From Phycicoccus sonneratiae (GTDB lineage: Bacteria; Actinomycetota; Actinomycetes; Actinomycetales; Dermatophilaceae), in assembly GCF_016887965.1 (NCBI RefSeq), contig NZ_JAFDVD010000003.1:62001-126000 (forward strand): a stretch of DNA of 64,000 nucleotides, read 5' to 3'. The first letter of the stretch is position 1; each line of letters starts with the position of its first letter. A model generated the notes under the pieces. That model ran no database searches. It was not told the DNA's origin and saw only the letters and a list, made by a program, of their open reading frames with translations. This document shows, one piece after another, positions 34,927 through 43,134 of this stretch. A program made the translations under genes and the position numbers.

Positions 34927-35457
34927 TCACGCGCCGTCTCCGGTCGCGTTCTCCAGCAGGAAGATCCGCACCCGGCGGTGTCGTGCCCGCGTGAAGTACC
35001 GCGGGTAGCCGACGTACACCTGCTCGGCGAGGGCCAGCACCTCGCCACGTTCGGTCGGCGACGCGGCCCGCGCGCGCACGGCGACCGTCCTCGGGCCGTG
35101 GCCCACCGTGGCCCGCGGGTCGGACTCGAGGTTGAGCACCCACCCCGGGGTGGCGGCCTGCCCGAAGTTCGTGCCGAGCAGGGCGACGGTGTCGCCGACC
35201 GGCACCCCGATGAGCTGGGTGCTGCGCAGGGCGCCGGTGCGCCGGCCGGTCGTCGTGAGGACGAGCACGGGGAGCCCGCTGAGCAGCGCGCACGCCGTGG
35301 TGCGTCCGCGGGTGAGGCGCGCGACGGTCCGGTCGAGGGTCGGCAGGGTCCGGGCCAGCGCGGCGGCACCGGGTCTCGTCGCCGCAACCGAGCGCACCGC
35401 GCGGTGCACCGCGGTGGCACGGGGCAGCGCGTATGACAGGTCGGCGGCGACTCCCAC
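34927..35457 (-). CDS. nitroreductase family deazaflavin-dependent (Ddn-type) protein
   Basis: The 176-aa product matches the F420-dependent Ddn-like split-barrel family: LTTTGRRTGALRSTQLIGVPVGDTVALLGTNFGQAATPGWVLNLESDPRATV, with a C-terminal Arg-rich tail. These enzymes reduce quinones or nitro-compounds with F420H2. Use of F420 is inferred. GTG 35457 sits 7 nt after a TAGCGT box; frames running further upstream belong to other genes. Confidence 0.82.
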   Translation of the reverse strand: MGVAADLSYALPRATAVHRAVRSVAATRPGAAALARTLPTLDRTVARLTRGRTTACALLSGLPVLVLTTTGRRTGALRSTQLIGVPVGDTVALLGTNFGQAATPGWVLNLESDPRATVGHGPRTVAVRARAASPTERGEVLALAEQVYVGYPRYFTRARHRRVRIFLLENATGDGA

Positions 35458-35464
35458 GGCCCCG

Positions 35465-35470
35465 ACGCTA
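35465..35470 (-). promoter_or_regulatory. leaderless -10 box of the Ddn-type gene
   Basis: TAGCGT on the minus strand, 7 nt before the GTG at 35457. It lies in the 50-bp gap after the upstream acyltransferase gene. Confidence 0.6.
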
Positions 35471-35507
35471 GCGGGCCTCCTCGCGCCGAGGAGCCGACGT
35501 GCGTCGG

Positions 35508-36665
35508 TCAGCGCAGGACGGCGAGGGTGCGCGTCCGGTGCTGCGGGACCTCGCGCGACCACGTCGCCGGTGCCCGCCCGCGGGGGCCGTCGACGAGCCA
35601 GCGGCGCGCCGGCTGCTCGATGCGGGTGGCGACGAGGCGGGCCGTCACCCCCAGCACGAGGACGATCCCGGCGAGCACGAGCGCCGAGGCCAACCCGTTG
35701 CCCGCCGCCCGCGCCGTGGCCCACTCGATGGGGCGCTCGAACAGCCAGTGGACCATGTAGAGCGCGTACGAGGCCTCCCCCGCGGCGACCAGCGTGGGCC
35801 CGGAGAGGAGGCGGACCAGCGGGCCCGAGGACGCCGCGAGGCCGGCGGTGCCGAGCCCGAGGGCCGGCGCGGCCCAGTAGTGCCCGGCCGACGCGGCGGG
35901 GATGAGGGCCACCACGGCCACGGTGAGCGGCAGCAGCCAGGCGAACCCGCCGAGGCGCGCCCCACCTCGCGTCCACGCGATGCACAGGAGCATCCCGCCG
36001 AGGAACTCCCCCATGATCCGCACCCAGAACATGTTCTCGAGGTTGCCGTTCGGCAGCGCCATCGTCGCGAAGATGCCGAGCATCACGGCGTACGCGAGTC
36101 CCGCGAGGGCCAGGGCCGACCCCGGGCGGCGCAGGCGGGCCACGAGGACGAAGAGGACGGGGGCGAGGAGGTAGGCGAACCACTCCGCGCTGATCGACCA
36201 GGCGGGCGAGTTGAAGCTCGGGCGGTCGTTGACCCAGTAGTGGACCATTCCGAGGTTCTCGACGTACGCGCCGAGGCCGCGGCGGGTGTCCTCGCTCGTG
36301 GTCCCGAGCGTGCCGACGACGGCGGCGATCGCGACGTCGACGTGGAGCGCGACCACGTGCACCGGCCAGACGCGGGCGAACCGGTTGCGGACGAAGCGCG
36401 CGCTGCGGTCCCCCCGGAAGGTGCGCATCCGGTCGGCGTAGGTGTACGCGAGGACGAAGCCGCTCAGCGCGAAGAAGAGGTCGACGCCGAGGTAGCCGGC
36501 GCGCATGAGGGTGTCGAGCGGGGCGAGCACCGGCTGGAGGCGCAGGATCTCCTCGCGGTAGTGGAAGAGGACGACCCAGGCCGCCGCGAGGGCGCGCAGG
36601 CCGGTGAGGGCGGGCAGCGCCGGGCGGCGGGTCGGGGAGTCCATCCGCTCCACGCTGTCGGCCAT
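35508..36665 (-). CDS. acyltransferase 3 family membrane protein (OafA/YrhL-like)
   Basis: The 385-aa protein has about ten hydrophobic helices and the acyltransferase-3 signatures: ALTGLRALAAAWVVLFHYREE near the N-terminus with the catalytic histidine, YLGVDLFFALSGFVLAYTY, and RNRFARVWPVHVVAL. These enzymes O-acylate cell-surface sugars. No C-terminal SGNH domain is present. The start is uncertain between ATG 36665 and ATG 36644; the former is given. No polysaccharide genes are adjacent, so the acceptor is unknown. Confidence 0.87.
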   Translation of the reverse strand: MADSVERMDSPTRRPALPALTGLRALAAAWVVLFHYREEILRLQPVLAPLDTLMRAGYLGVDLFFALSGFVLAYTYADRMRTFRGDRSARFVRNRFARVWPVHVVALHVDVAIAAVVGTLGTTSEDTRRGLGAYVENLGMVHYWVNDRPSFNSPAWSISAEWFAYLLAPVLFVLVARLRRPGSALALAGLAYAVMLGIFATMALPNGNLENMFWVRIMGEFLGGMLLCIAWTRGGARLGGFAWLLPLTVAVVALIPAASAGHYWAAPALGLGTAGLAASSGPLVRLLSGPTLVAAGEASYALYMVHWLFERPIEWATARAAGNGLASALVLAGIVLVLGVTARLVATRIEQPARRWLVDGPRGRAPATWSREVPQHRTRTLAVLR

Positions 36666-36726
36666 CCCGAGCCCGATCAAGTCGCCGACGGCCGTCCGAG
36701 CGTTTCCTGAGGACCGGCGGGAACAC

Positions 36727-36748
36727 GCGTCCTCGCAGGTCAGGACGC
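36727..36748 (-). terminator. weak hairpin between lipoprotein and acyltransferase genes
   Basis: GCGTCCT and AGGACGC (perfect 7 bp) around an 8-nt loop, about 80 bp past the lipoprotein stop codon. Nothing else is recognised in this 162-bp gap. Confidence 0.3.
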
Positions 36749-36827
36749 CTTCGGCCGACACGGCCCCGGCCCGCCCCGGCGCTCCCGGGGTGCGAGATGG
36801 ATCACGCCGGGACGGCGGAGGCGAGGG

Positions 36828-37235
36828 TCATCCGTCGTGCGGCGCCACGACCCAGCGGGCGACGTCGGGGCAGCCCGCGGGGATCCCGGCCGATGCGCCG
36901 GGCGCTCCCTCGCCCCCACCGAGCTCGATGCGGTCACCGTCGGCGTAGGTGCGGCCGCCGAACTCGAGCCCGTCCGCTCCTGTCGACACCTCGCCGCGCG
37001 GGAAGACCGGGACCGTCGGCGAGCCGTCCTCGCCCTCGACCGTCACGCAGGCCTCGGTGACGCGCAGGGTCCCGACGAGCAGCGCGTCCATGCCGGAGCC
37101 GTCCGCGTCGTACGTCGCCACGTTCGGCGGGGCCGGGTCACCACAGGCCACGACGCCACCCAACAGGGCGGCCGCGACCACGAGCGGAGCGGCGCCGCGC
37201 CCCCGCCGTCCTGCACCCACCGCACGACCGCGCAC
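36828..37235 (-). CDS. small lipoprotein of unknown function
   Basis: The 135-aa protein has an Arg-rich N-terminus, a hydrophobic stretch and a lipobox VVAC (residues about 28-31), giving a lipid-anchored mature protein of about 105 residues. The mature part has three further cysteine residues or fewer and no recognised domain; it ends WVVAPHDG. GTG 37235 is supported by GGAGG 5 nt upstream. It is divergent from the ArsR gene. Confidence 0.72.
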   Translation of the reverse strand: MRGRAVGAGRRGRGAAPLVVAAALLGGVVACGDPAPPNVATYDADGSGMDALLVGTLRVTEACVTVEGEDGSPTVPVFPRGEVSTGADGLEFGGRTYADGDRIELGGGEGAPGASAGIPAGCPDVARWVVAPHDG

Positions 37236-37324
37236 CCCGTCCTCCGTCCACCGTCCTCGCCGGAGGCTACCGCCCCGCCGTGGCCCCGGAAGGCGACGCG
37301 CCCCTCCCCCGGATCGCGGCGGGG

Positions 37325-37355
37325 TTGACAATATACAACCATTTGGTTGTATGTT
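37325..37355 (+). promoter_or_regulatory. ArsR promoter overlapped by a 20-bp palindromic operator
   Basis: A near-perfect -35 box TTGACA (37325-37330) and -10 TATGTT (37350-37355, 6 nt before GTG) enclose the palindrome ATACAACC-attt-GGTTGTAT (37333-37352). This is notably AT-rich for the region. A repressor bound here would block RNA polymerase directly, implying autoregulation by the ArsR protein. Confidence 0.75.
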
Positions 37356-37361
37356 TGCCTC

Positions 37362-37691
37362 GTGGACGAGACGAGCGAGGACCGGGCCGACGCCCTGTTC
37401 CACGCGCTCTCCGACCGGACCCGGCGCGACATCCTGCGCCGCGTCCTGTCCGGTGAGCACTCGGTCACGGCCCTGGCGGCGAGCTACGACATGAGCTTCG
37501 CCGCCGTCCAGAAGCACGTCGCCGTCCTCGAGAGGGCGGGCCTGCTGACGAAGCGGCGCAACGGCCGCGAGCAGCTGGCCAGCGGCGACGTGGAGGCGGT
37601 CCGGTCCGTCGCCTCGATGCTCGACGAGCTCGAGGACGTCTGGCGGGGGCGGGTCGCCCGCATCGACGCACTACTCACCGAGGAGAACTGA
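37362..37691 (+). CDS. ArsR/SmtB family transcriptional repressor
   Basis: The 109-aa winged-helix protein has DALFHALSDRTRRDILRRVLSGEHSVTALA and the recognition helix MSFAAVQKHVAVLERAGLL. No cysteine remains, so it is not a metal sensor of the classical ArsR type. It forms the common ArsR plus SRPBCC pair (1 bp between stop and next start), in which the regulator controls both genes through the palindrome overlapping the promoter. GTG 37362 is 6 nt after the -10 box. Confidence 0.9.
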   Translation: MDETSEDRADALFHALSDRTRRDILRRVLSGEHSVTALAASYDMSFAAVQKHVAVLERAGLLTKRRNGREQLASGDVEAVRSVASMLDELEDVWRGRVARIDALLTEEN

Positions 37692-37692
37692 C

Positions 37693-38181
37693 ATGCCCGT
37701 CACCGACATCACGCAGGACGTCGAGAACCGCACCCTGACCATCCGCGCCGAGTTCGCGGCCCCCGTCGAGCGCGTCTGGGCGCTGTACGCGGACCCCCGC
37801 CAGCTCGAGAAGGTCTGGGGCCCGCCGGAGTACCCGGCGACCTTCGTCGACCACGAGCTGCGCCCCGGCACCCGCTCCACGTACTACATGACCTCGCCGG
37901 AGGGCGAGAGGTTCGGCGGCTACTGGGACATCACCGGGGTCGAGGAACCGTCCGGCTTCACCTACGACGACGGCTTCGCGAACGCGGACCTCACGCCGAA
38001 CCCCAGCCTCCCGGTGTCGCACAACGTCTACGCGTTCGCGGCCGGCGGCCCGGGCACGCAGGCCACGTACACGAGCACGTACGACACCGCCGAGGACCTC
38101 CAGAAGGTGCTCGACATGGGGATGGAGGAGGGCGCGCGCTCGGCGATCGACCAGATCGACGGCTTCCTCGCCCGGGGCTGA
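37693..38181 (+). CDS. SRPBCC (AHSA1-like) domain protein
   Basis: The 162-aa protein is an AHSA1-type START-fold protein: EFAAPVERVWALYADPRQLEKVWGPPEYPATF at the N-terminus and a C-terminal helix EEGARSAIDQIDGFLA. These bind hydrophobic ligands; the ligand is unknown. It starts one base after the ArsR stop and is co-transcribed with it. Confidence 0.88.
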   Translation: MPVTDITQDVENRTLTIRAEFAAPVERVWALYADPRQLEKVWGPPEYPATFVDHELRPGTRSTYYMTSPEGERFGGYWDITGVEEPSGFTYDDGFANADLTPNPSLPVSHNVYAFAAGGPGTQATYTSTYDTAEDLQKVLDMGMEEGARSAIDQIDGFLARG

Positions 38182-38206
38182 CCTCCCGGGCCGACGCCCG
38201 CCCGGC

Positions 38207-38226
38207 GCCCCGTCACGTCACGGGGT
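38207..38226. terminator. bidirectional hairpin between convergent genes
   Basis: CCCCGT (38208-38213) and ACGGGG (38220-38225) around a 6-nt loop. It lies 26 bp after the SRPBCC stop and overlaps the stop codon of the convergent DUF3806-like gene. Confidence 0.5.
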
Positions 38227-38661
38227 GTCGGGCAGCCCGGCCAGGGAGTCCTTGACCGCCGCGACGAGGGCCTGCACCTCGCCCCGCGTGCCGTCGTACC
38301 AGCGCCGGGCGACCATCGCCGTCGGGTGGACGAGCACGTCGTGGGGCTGGCGGTGCAGGGCGATCTCGGCGCCGTCGTCGTCGGTGGCGACGACCCAGTG
38401 CAGCCGGCAGGCCCGGCGCAGGTGCTCACCGACGGCCAGGCCGAAGGCGTTGACGAGGGCGTTGGGGTCCCCGCGCTCCCCCGCGGGCGTGGCGAACCAC
38501 CGGGCCGCCTCGGCGTCGAAGGCGCGGCCGAGCGCCTCGGCGTCGTCGAGGTCGACCCCGGAGTCGGCGACGAGGGCGACGTTGCCCTCGACCCACTCCC
38601 GCTCGTCCTCGCTCACGACCATGAGCTGCACCACCGCGGCCCCCTTCGTCCGTGGGCTCAT
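38218..38661 (-). CDS. DUF3806-like protein
   Basis: The 147-aa soluble acidic protein contains LVNAFGLAVGEHLRRACRLHWVVATDDDGAEIALHRQPHDVLVHPTAMVARRW in pieces resembling the DUF3806 family (an exposed beta hairpin with W-V-V, D and P residues). The function of that family is unknown. The ATG at 38661 is one of several in-frame starts (others near 38620), and no clear ribosome binding site separates them. Confidence 0.68.
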   Translation of the reverse strand: MSPRTKGAAVVQLMVVSEDEREWVEGNVALVADSGVDLDDAEALGRAFDAEAARWFATPAGERGDPNALVNAFGLAVGEHLRRACRLHWVVATDDDGAEIALHRQPHDVLVHPTAMVARRWYDGTRGEVQALVAAVKDSLAGLPDTP

Positions 38662-38707
38662 CGTGGCGCAGGCCGGGCCGCCGCGCCAGCCCGGGCGCGC
38701 CCCGTGC

Positions 38708-39151
38708 TCAGACGCAGAACTCGTTGCCCTCCGGGTCGCGCATCGTGACCCAGTGGACCCCGAGGTCGCTGTGCTCGTCGACGCGGCTGGCCCCGAGCTC
38801 CTCGAGCCGCGCCACCTCCGCCGCCACCCGCTCGCGCTGGAGGTCGAGCGGCACCGACGGCCCGCCGCCGGCGAGGAGGTCGAGGTGCACGCGGTTCTTG
38901 ACCGTCTTGGGCTCGGGCACCCGCTGGAAGAAGAGGCGCGGCTGCCCCGGGGCCTCCAGGGCGGACGCGTCGTTCCACCGCTCCTCGGGGACCCCCTGCG
39001 CGGCGAGGAAGGCCGGCCAGTCGGCGAAGTCGCCCGGCGGGTCGGGGATGGCGTACCCACGGGGCGCGAGGGCCGCCGCCCAGAAGGTGACGAGCGCGGC
39101 GGGGTCGGCGGTGTCGATGACGACCTGGACAGGGGCGATCGAGCGGTCCAT
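38708..39151 (-). CDS. VOC superfamily (glyoxalase-like) protein
   Basis: The 147-aa product has two VOC half-domains: VQVVIDTADPAALVTFWAAAL and VHLDLLAGG plus the C-terminal WVTMRDPEGNEFCV. Metal-binding residues H (VHLD) and E (NEFCV) are kept. Reactions of such proteins range from lyases to dioxygenases, and the substrate cannot be named. It is divergent from the CoA-binding gene and follows the DUF3806-like gene. Confidence 0.85.
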   Translation of the reverse strand: MDRSIAPVQVVIDTADPAALVTFWAAALAPRGYAIPDPPGDFADWPAFLAAQGVPEERWNDASALEAPGQPRLFFQRVPEPKTVKNRVHLDLLAGGGPSVPLDLQRERVAAEVARLEELGASRVDEHSDLGVHWVTMRDPEGNEFCV

Positions 39152-39255
39152 CCCGCCACTCTGCCGCAGTCCGCCGACACCCCGCCCAGTGTGCTCCACG
39201 GAACAGCGCCCGGACGCGGTCGGTGCCAGCATCGGAGGAGACGAAAGGCACCGCC

Positions 39256-39744
39256 ATGAGCACGACCGCCACCCCCACCCGCGTGGCCGCCCGCGCGTTC
39301 CTCGACCACCGCCGCATCGCCGTCACGGGGGTGTCGCACGCCCCGAAGGGACACGGCAGCAACGCCGTCTACACCTGGCTGCGCGGCCACGGCTACGAGG
39401 TCTTCGCCGTCAACCCGTCGGTCGACACCGTCGAGGGCGACCCGGCGTACCCGAGCATCGGCGCGATCCCGGGCGGCGTCGACGCCGTCGTCGTCGCCAC
39501 CGCGCCCGATCACGCGCAGGAGGCGGTGGAGCAGGCGGCCGACGCCGGCGTCACGTCCGTGTGGATGCACCGGGCCCTCGGCGCCGGCTCGGTGTCGGCG
39601 AGCGCGGCCGCCTGGGGGCGCGACCACGGGTTGACCGTCATCGACGGCGGCTGCCCGCTGATGTTCCACCCCGACGCCGACGGCTTCCACCACGCGATGT
39701 GCCGGGTGCTCACCTGGACCGGGAAGGTCCCGCGCCGGGTCTGA
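39256..39744 (+). CDS. CoA-binding (YccU-like) domain protein
   Basis: The 162-aa protein is a Rossmann CoA-binding domain: RRIAVTGVSHAPKGHGSNAVYTWLRGHGYEVFAVNPS, then PGGVDAVVVATAPDHAQEAVEQ, and a late CPLMFHPDADGFHH. It corresponds to the succinyl-CoA-ligase-like CoA-binding fold without a catalytic partner. AAAGG lies about 9 nt before ATG 39256. Role unknown. Confidence 0.85.
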   Translation: MSTTATPTRVAARAFLDHRRIAVTGVSHAPKGHGSNAVYTWLRGHGYEVFAVNPSVDTVEGDPAYPSIGAIPGGVDAVVVATAPDHAQEAVEQAADAGVTSVWMHRALGAGSVSASAAAWGRDHGLTVIDGGCPLMFHPDADGFHHAMCRVLTWTGKVPRRV

Positions 39745-39799
39745 CGGCCGGGGCGGCGACGGCGAGCCGGGCGGGTACCGCGGGGCCCCGTCACGGGTG

Positions 39800-39829
39800 T
39801 ACCATCATCGGTTCGCCAGTATGCGAACC
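39800..39829 (+). promoter_or_regulatory. promoter -10 box and 20-bp palindrome upstream of the HelR-like gene
   Basis: TACCAT (39800-39805) is a good -10 box. From 39810 to 39829 the inverted repeat GGTTCGC-cagtat-GCGAACC covers the expected transcription start, 28 bp before the GTG. It could be a repressor operator or, as RNA, a leader hairpin. It does not resemble the rifamycin-associated element described upstream of Streptomyces helR. Confidence 0.5.
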
Positions 39830-39856
39830 CACCCAGAACCAGGAGGCGGCTCCGCC

Positions 39857-41920
39857 GTGCCCACGCCGACCGCCGACCCGTCCACCGCGCCCACCGACCC
39901 CGTGCTCGCCCGCGAGCAGGCCCACCTCGACCACGCCCGCGACCAGCTGCGCCGGATGCGCGAGCAGGTCGAGGGCCTCGACGCGAGCACCGCCGCCGAC
40001 GCGTTCAACGCGGCCTACCTCGACCTCGTCCTCGCCCGTCGCGTGGCCTCCCTGCAGGACGACCCGCGGACCACGCTCTTCTTCGGGCGGATCGACTGCC
40101 GCACCGAGCACGGCGCCGAGACCTTCCACATCGGCCGCCGGCACGTCAGCGACACCCACGGCGACCCGGTCGTCGTCGACTGGCGCGCGCCGATCTCGAC
40201 CGCCTTCTACCGCGCCTCCCCGAGCGAGCCGATGGGCGTCGGCCTGCGGCGCCGGTTCGGGGTCGACCGCGGCCGGCTGACCGCCTACGAGGACGAGCAC
40301 GTCGACCGGGGCCCGGAGGAGGATGCGGACACCGCCCACAGCGCGATCCTCGCCGCCGAGATCGAGCGGCCGCGCTCGGGGCCGATGCGCGACATCGTCT
40401 CGACCATCCAGCCGGAGCAGGACGAGATCGTCCGCTCCGACATCGGGACGAGCATCTGCGTGCAGGGGGCGCCGGGCACCGGCAAGACCGCCGTCGGGCT
40501 GCACCGCGCGGCGTGGCTGCTCTACTCCTTCCGCAACCAGCTCGACCGCTCGGGCGTGCTCGTCGTCGGCCCGAACCGGGCTTTCCTCGACCACATCGGC
40601 GCGGTCCTCCCCTCACTCGGCGAGGTCCGGGTGCAGCACGCGACGATCGACACGCTGCTCGACCACGCGCGGGTCCGCGCCGAGGACACCACCGAGGTCG
40701 CGATCCTCAAGGGCGATGCGCGGATGGCCGAGGTCCTGCGGAACGCGGTGTGGCGCAACGTCGGTCGTGCCGAGGAGCCCCTCGTCGTCCCCCGCGGGTC
40801 GCGGCGCTGGCGGGTCCCCGGGTACGACGTCCAGGACGAGGTCGACGCCCTCGTGCGCCGCGGCGTGCGCTACTCCGCCGCCCGCGACCTGCTGCCGCAG
40901 CGCCTCGCGCACCTCGTGATGCTGCGCATCGAGGCCACCGGCGACTTCCCCGGCGACACCGCGCAGGACGCCATCGCGCGCTCCGCCCCGGTCCGGGCCC
41001 ACGCGAAGGCGCTCTGGCCGGCGCTCGACCCCGCGGGCGTCCTCTTCTCGCTCCTCGGCGACGCCGACGTCCTCGCCGAGGCGGCCGACGGGGTGCTGAC
41101 CGACGACGAGCAGCGGATGCTCCTCTGGGAGAAGCCGCCCCGCACCAAGGGGTCGGCCCGCTGGACCCGCGCCGACCTCGCCCTCCTCGACGAGCTGGCG
41201 GACCTGCTCGACCGCACCCCGAGCCTCGGTCACGTCGTCCTCGACGAGGCGCAGGACCTCTCCCCCATGCAGCTGCGGGCGGTCGGCCGGCGGGCCTCGA
41301 CGGGCAGCCTCACCGTGCTCGGCGACATCGCGCAGGGCACGACGCCGTGGGCCACCGACTCGTGGACGACCGCGATGGGGCACCTCGGCCGGCCGCGCCA
41401 CGAGCTGGTGACGCTCGACCGCGGCTTCCGCGTGCCGGGTCTCGTCATCGACTTCGCGGCCCGCCTCCTGCCGGCGATGGCGCCGGGCCTCGGGGCGCCG
41501 CGCTCGGTGCGCGAGAACCCTGGCCGGCTCGACGTCGTCGCGGCCGAGCCCGAGCACCGGTCGGCGGCGGTCGTCGCGGCGGTCGAGGCCTCGCTCGGGG
41601 AGCCCGGGTCGGTCGGCGTCATCGCGCCGGACGCCTTCATGGACGCCCTCTCCGCCGCCCTAACCTGGGCCGGGGTGCCGCACGGCCGGCTCGACGCCGA
41701 GCACGGTGACGACGAGGACCGGCAGGTCGAGCTCGTGCCGGCCGGCGTCGCCAAGGGCCTGGAGTTCGACCGGGTGGTCGTCGTCGAGCCCGCCGCGGTC
41801 GTCGCCGCCGAACCGGACCGCCGCACCGGCCTGCGGCGGCTCTACGTCGTGCTGACCCGCGCGGTGTCGGCCCTCACGGTCGTGCACACCGAGCCGCTGC
41901 CCGAGGCGCTGACCGCCTGA
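39857..41920 (+). CDS. helR: HelD/HelR-like RNA polymerase-associated ATPase (UvrD-type helicase)
   Basis: The 687-aa protein has an N-terminal coiled region (AREQAHLDHARDQLRRMREQ), the family block VVDWRAPISTAFYRA, a Walker A GAPGTGKT at 204-211 followed by AVGLHRAAWLLY, the motif VVLDEAQDLSPMQLRAVGRR, RGFRVPGLVIDFAARLLP, and a C-terminal motif with LRRLYVVLTRAVSAL. HelD/HelR proteins displace stalled RNA polymerase and, in some actinobacteria, protect against rifamycins. GTG 39857 follows AGGAGGCGG. The name helR is assigned by family resemblance; rifamycin protection is inferred. Confidence 0.85.
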   Translation: MPTPTADPSTAPTDPVLAREQAHLDHARDQLRRMREQVEGLDASTAADAFNAAYLDLVLARRVASLQDDPRTTLFFGRIDCRTEHGAETFHIGRRHVSDTHGDPVVVDWRAPISTAFYRASPSEPMGVGLRRRFGVDRGRLTAYEDEHVDRGPEEDADTAHSAILAAEIERPRSGPMRDIVSTIQPEQDEIVRSDIGTSICVQGAPGTGKTAVGLHRAAWLLYSFRNQLDRSGVLVVGPNRAFLDHIGAVLPSLGEVRVQHATIDTLLDHARVRAEDTTEVAILKGDARMAEVLRNAVWRNVGRAEEPLVVPRGSRRWRVPGYDVQDEVDALVRRGVRYSAARDLLPQRLAHLVMLRIEATGDFPGDTAQDAIARSAPVRAHAKALWPALDPAGVLFSLLGDADVLAEAADGVLTDDEQRMLLWEKPPRTKGSARWTRADLALLDELADLLDRTPSLGHVVLDEAQDLSPMQLRAVGRRASTGSLTVLGDIAQGTTPWATDSWTTAMGHLGRPRHELVTLDRGFRVPGLVIDFAARLLPAMAPGLGAPRSVRENPGRLDVVAAEPEHRSAAVVAAVEASLGEPGSVGVIAPDAFMDALSAALTWAGVPHGRLDAEHGDDEDRQVELVPAGVAKGLEFDRVVVVEPAAVVAAEPDRRTGLRRLYVVLTRAVSALTVVHTEPLPEALTA

Positions 41921-41938
41921 CCCCGGCCCGGCCACCCG

Positions 41939-43072
41939 TCAGGAGCGGCCGTGTCCCAGCTCGTCGCGGAAGCGGGGGGTCAGCGGGCCGCGGGCGGCGA
42001 AGACGTCGGCGGCAGCCGCCGAGAGCGTGCTCCACTCGAGCGAGCGGCCGACGGCCGGCGCGTCCGTCGCCTCGACGAGCCGGAGCCGCTCGGCGGTCGG
42101 CGGGTGCTGGGGGTCGGCCGCGGCGGCGGGGTCGGCCTCGAGCCGGGCGAGCAGCTCGGCGGGCTCGGGGCGCGCGGCGGTCTCCATCGCGGTGAACGGG
42201 TCAGCGCCGGGGGTGCGGGCGGCGTTCCCCGCGGCGGTCAGGCCGCGGGGGATGCCGACCGTGCTGAGCAGCCAGCCGCGGACGGCGGCCGTGCCGGCGA
42301 GGGCGGCCGCCGCGCGGTCGGCGTCGAGCGCGGCCCGGTGGAGCGTCGGGCGCCAGGCGCGCGCGAGGAGGGCCTGGACGGCCCGGACCGGGGCGCCGAC
42401 GACCGACATCCCCGCCCCGCCGACGGCCACGGCCGCTCCGCGGCGCGCCTGGTTGCCGGCCAGCTCGTCCCCGGCGCCGAGGAGGCCGAGGGAGCTCATC
42501 GACTGGTCGACGGCCGTGCTGTCGGCGGAGGTGACGGACCGGGCCGGGGTGAGGATGGTCCGCGCGCTCGTCAGGAGGTCGTCGCCCAGCCGGACGAGCG
42601 TGCCGGCCGGTCCGCGCCGCACCTGCGCGCAGGACAGCTCGTGGGCGAGGACCGCGACCCGCTCACCGGGGTCGAGGGCGGTCCACTGCGGGAGGCCGAG
42701 GACGAGTGTGGCGCGGCCGAGGTAGCCGGTGGCCTGCACGTGCACGGGGTAGGCGGTCTCGACGACGACCCGGTCCGGGGGCCGCGCCCCGACGGCCTCG
42801 GCGACCTCCCGGCACAGCGCGTCGAGACCGGGGGCCTGCGACGCGGCGAGCGGCACCGCGTGGGTGTCCACCCGTGCCGGGCGGGGCAGGAGCTGCCACA
42901 GGACGAGAAGACCCAGACCACCCCAGAGGTAGCGGGTGACCCCGTCGTCGACGACGAGCAGCCACACCCAGAGAGCGACGAGCACGAGGTCGACGAGGAC
43001 GACGAGGGCGGCGACGACGACGGCCGTCACGAGGCCCGCCCGGCCGCGCGTGCCTGCTGCTCGAGTGCTCAC
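41939..43072 (-). CDS. M48-like membrane protein lacking the HExxH motif
   Basis: The 377-aa protein has two N-terminal hydrophobic helices (about 14-45 and 48-62) and the layout of M48 peptidases: VQATGYLGRATLVLGLPQWTALDPGERVAVLAHELS followed by a variable middle, ALDADRAAAALAG, and a C-terminal HPPTAERLRLVEA. Where active M48 enzymes have HExxH it reads HELSC, and the ExxAD helix reads ALDAD, so both second histidine and third ligand are gone. A catalytically inactive, perhaps structural role is likely. It is convergent with helR, 18 bp away. Confidence 0.72.
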   Translation of the reverse strand: MSTRAAGTRGRAGLVTAVVVAALVVLVDLVLVALWVWLLVVDDGVTRYLWGGLGLLVLWQLLPRPARVDTHAVPLAASQAPGLDALCREVAEAVGARPPDRVVVETAYPVHVQATGYLGRATLVLGLPQWTALDPGERVAVLAHELSCAQVRRGPAGTLVRLGDDLLTSARTILTPARSVTSADSTAVDQSMSSLGLLGAGDELAGNQARRGAAVAVGGAGMSVVGAPVRAVQALLARAWRPTLHRAALDADRAAAALAGTAAVRGWLLSTVGIPRGLTAAGNAARTPGADPFTAMETAARPEPAELLARLEADPAAAADPQHPPTAERLRLVEATDAPAVGRSLEWSTLSAAAADVFAARGPLTPRFRDELGHGRS

Positions 43073-43134
43073 CGCTGCTCCCCTCCGGCGCCCGGGGACG
43101 CCCTGTCGGGGGTGAGCCTACGACCCCGTGGGGG

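Noticed and set aside
34927-36726. A single 599-codon minus-strand frame spanning the Ddn-type gene and much of the acyltransferase gene
   Set aside because: Only its last 176 codons encode a recognisable protein with its own leaderless start; the rest is out of frame with the acyltransferase and low complexity.
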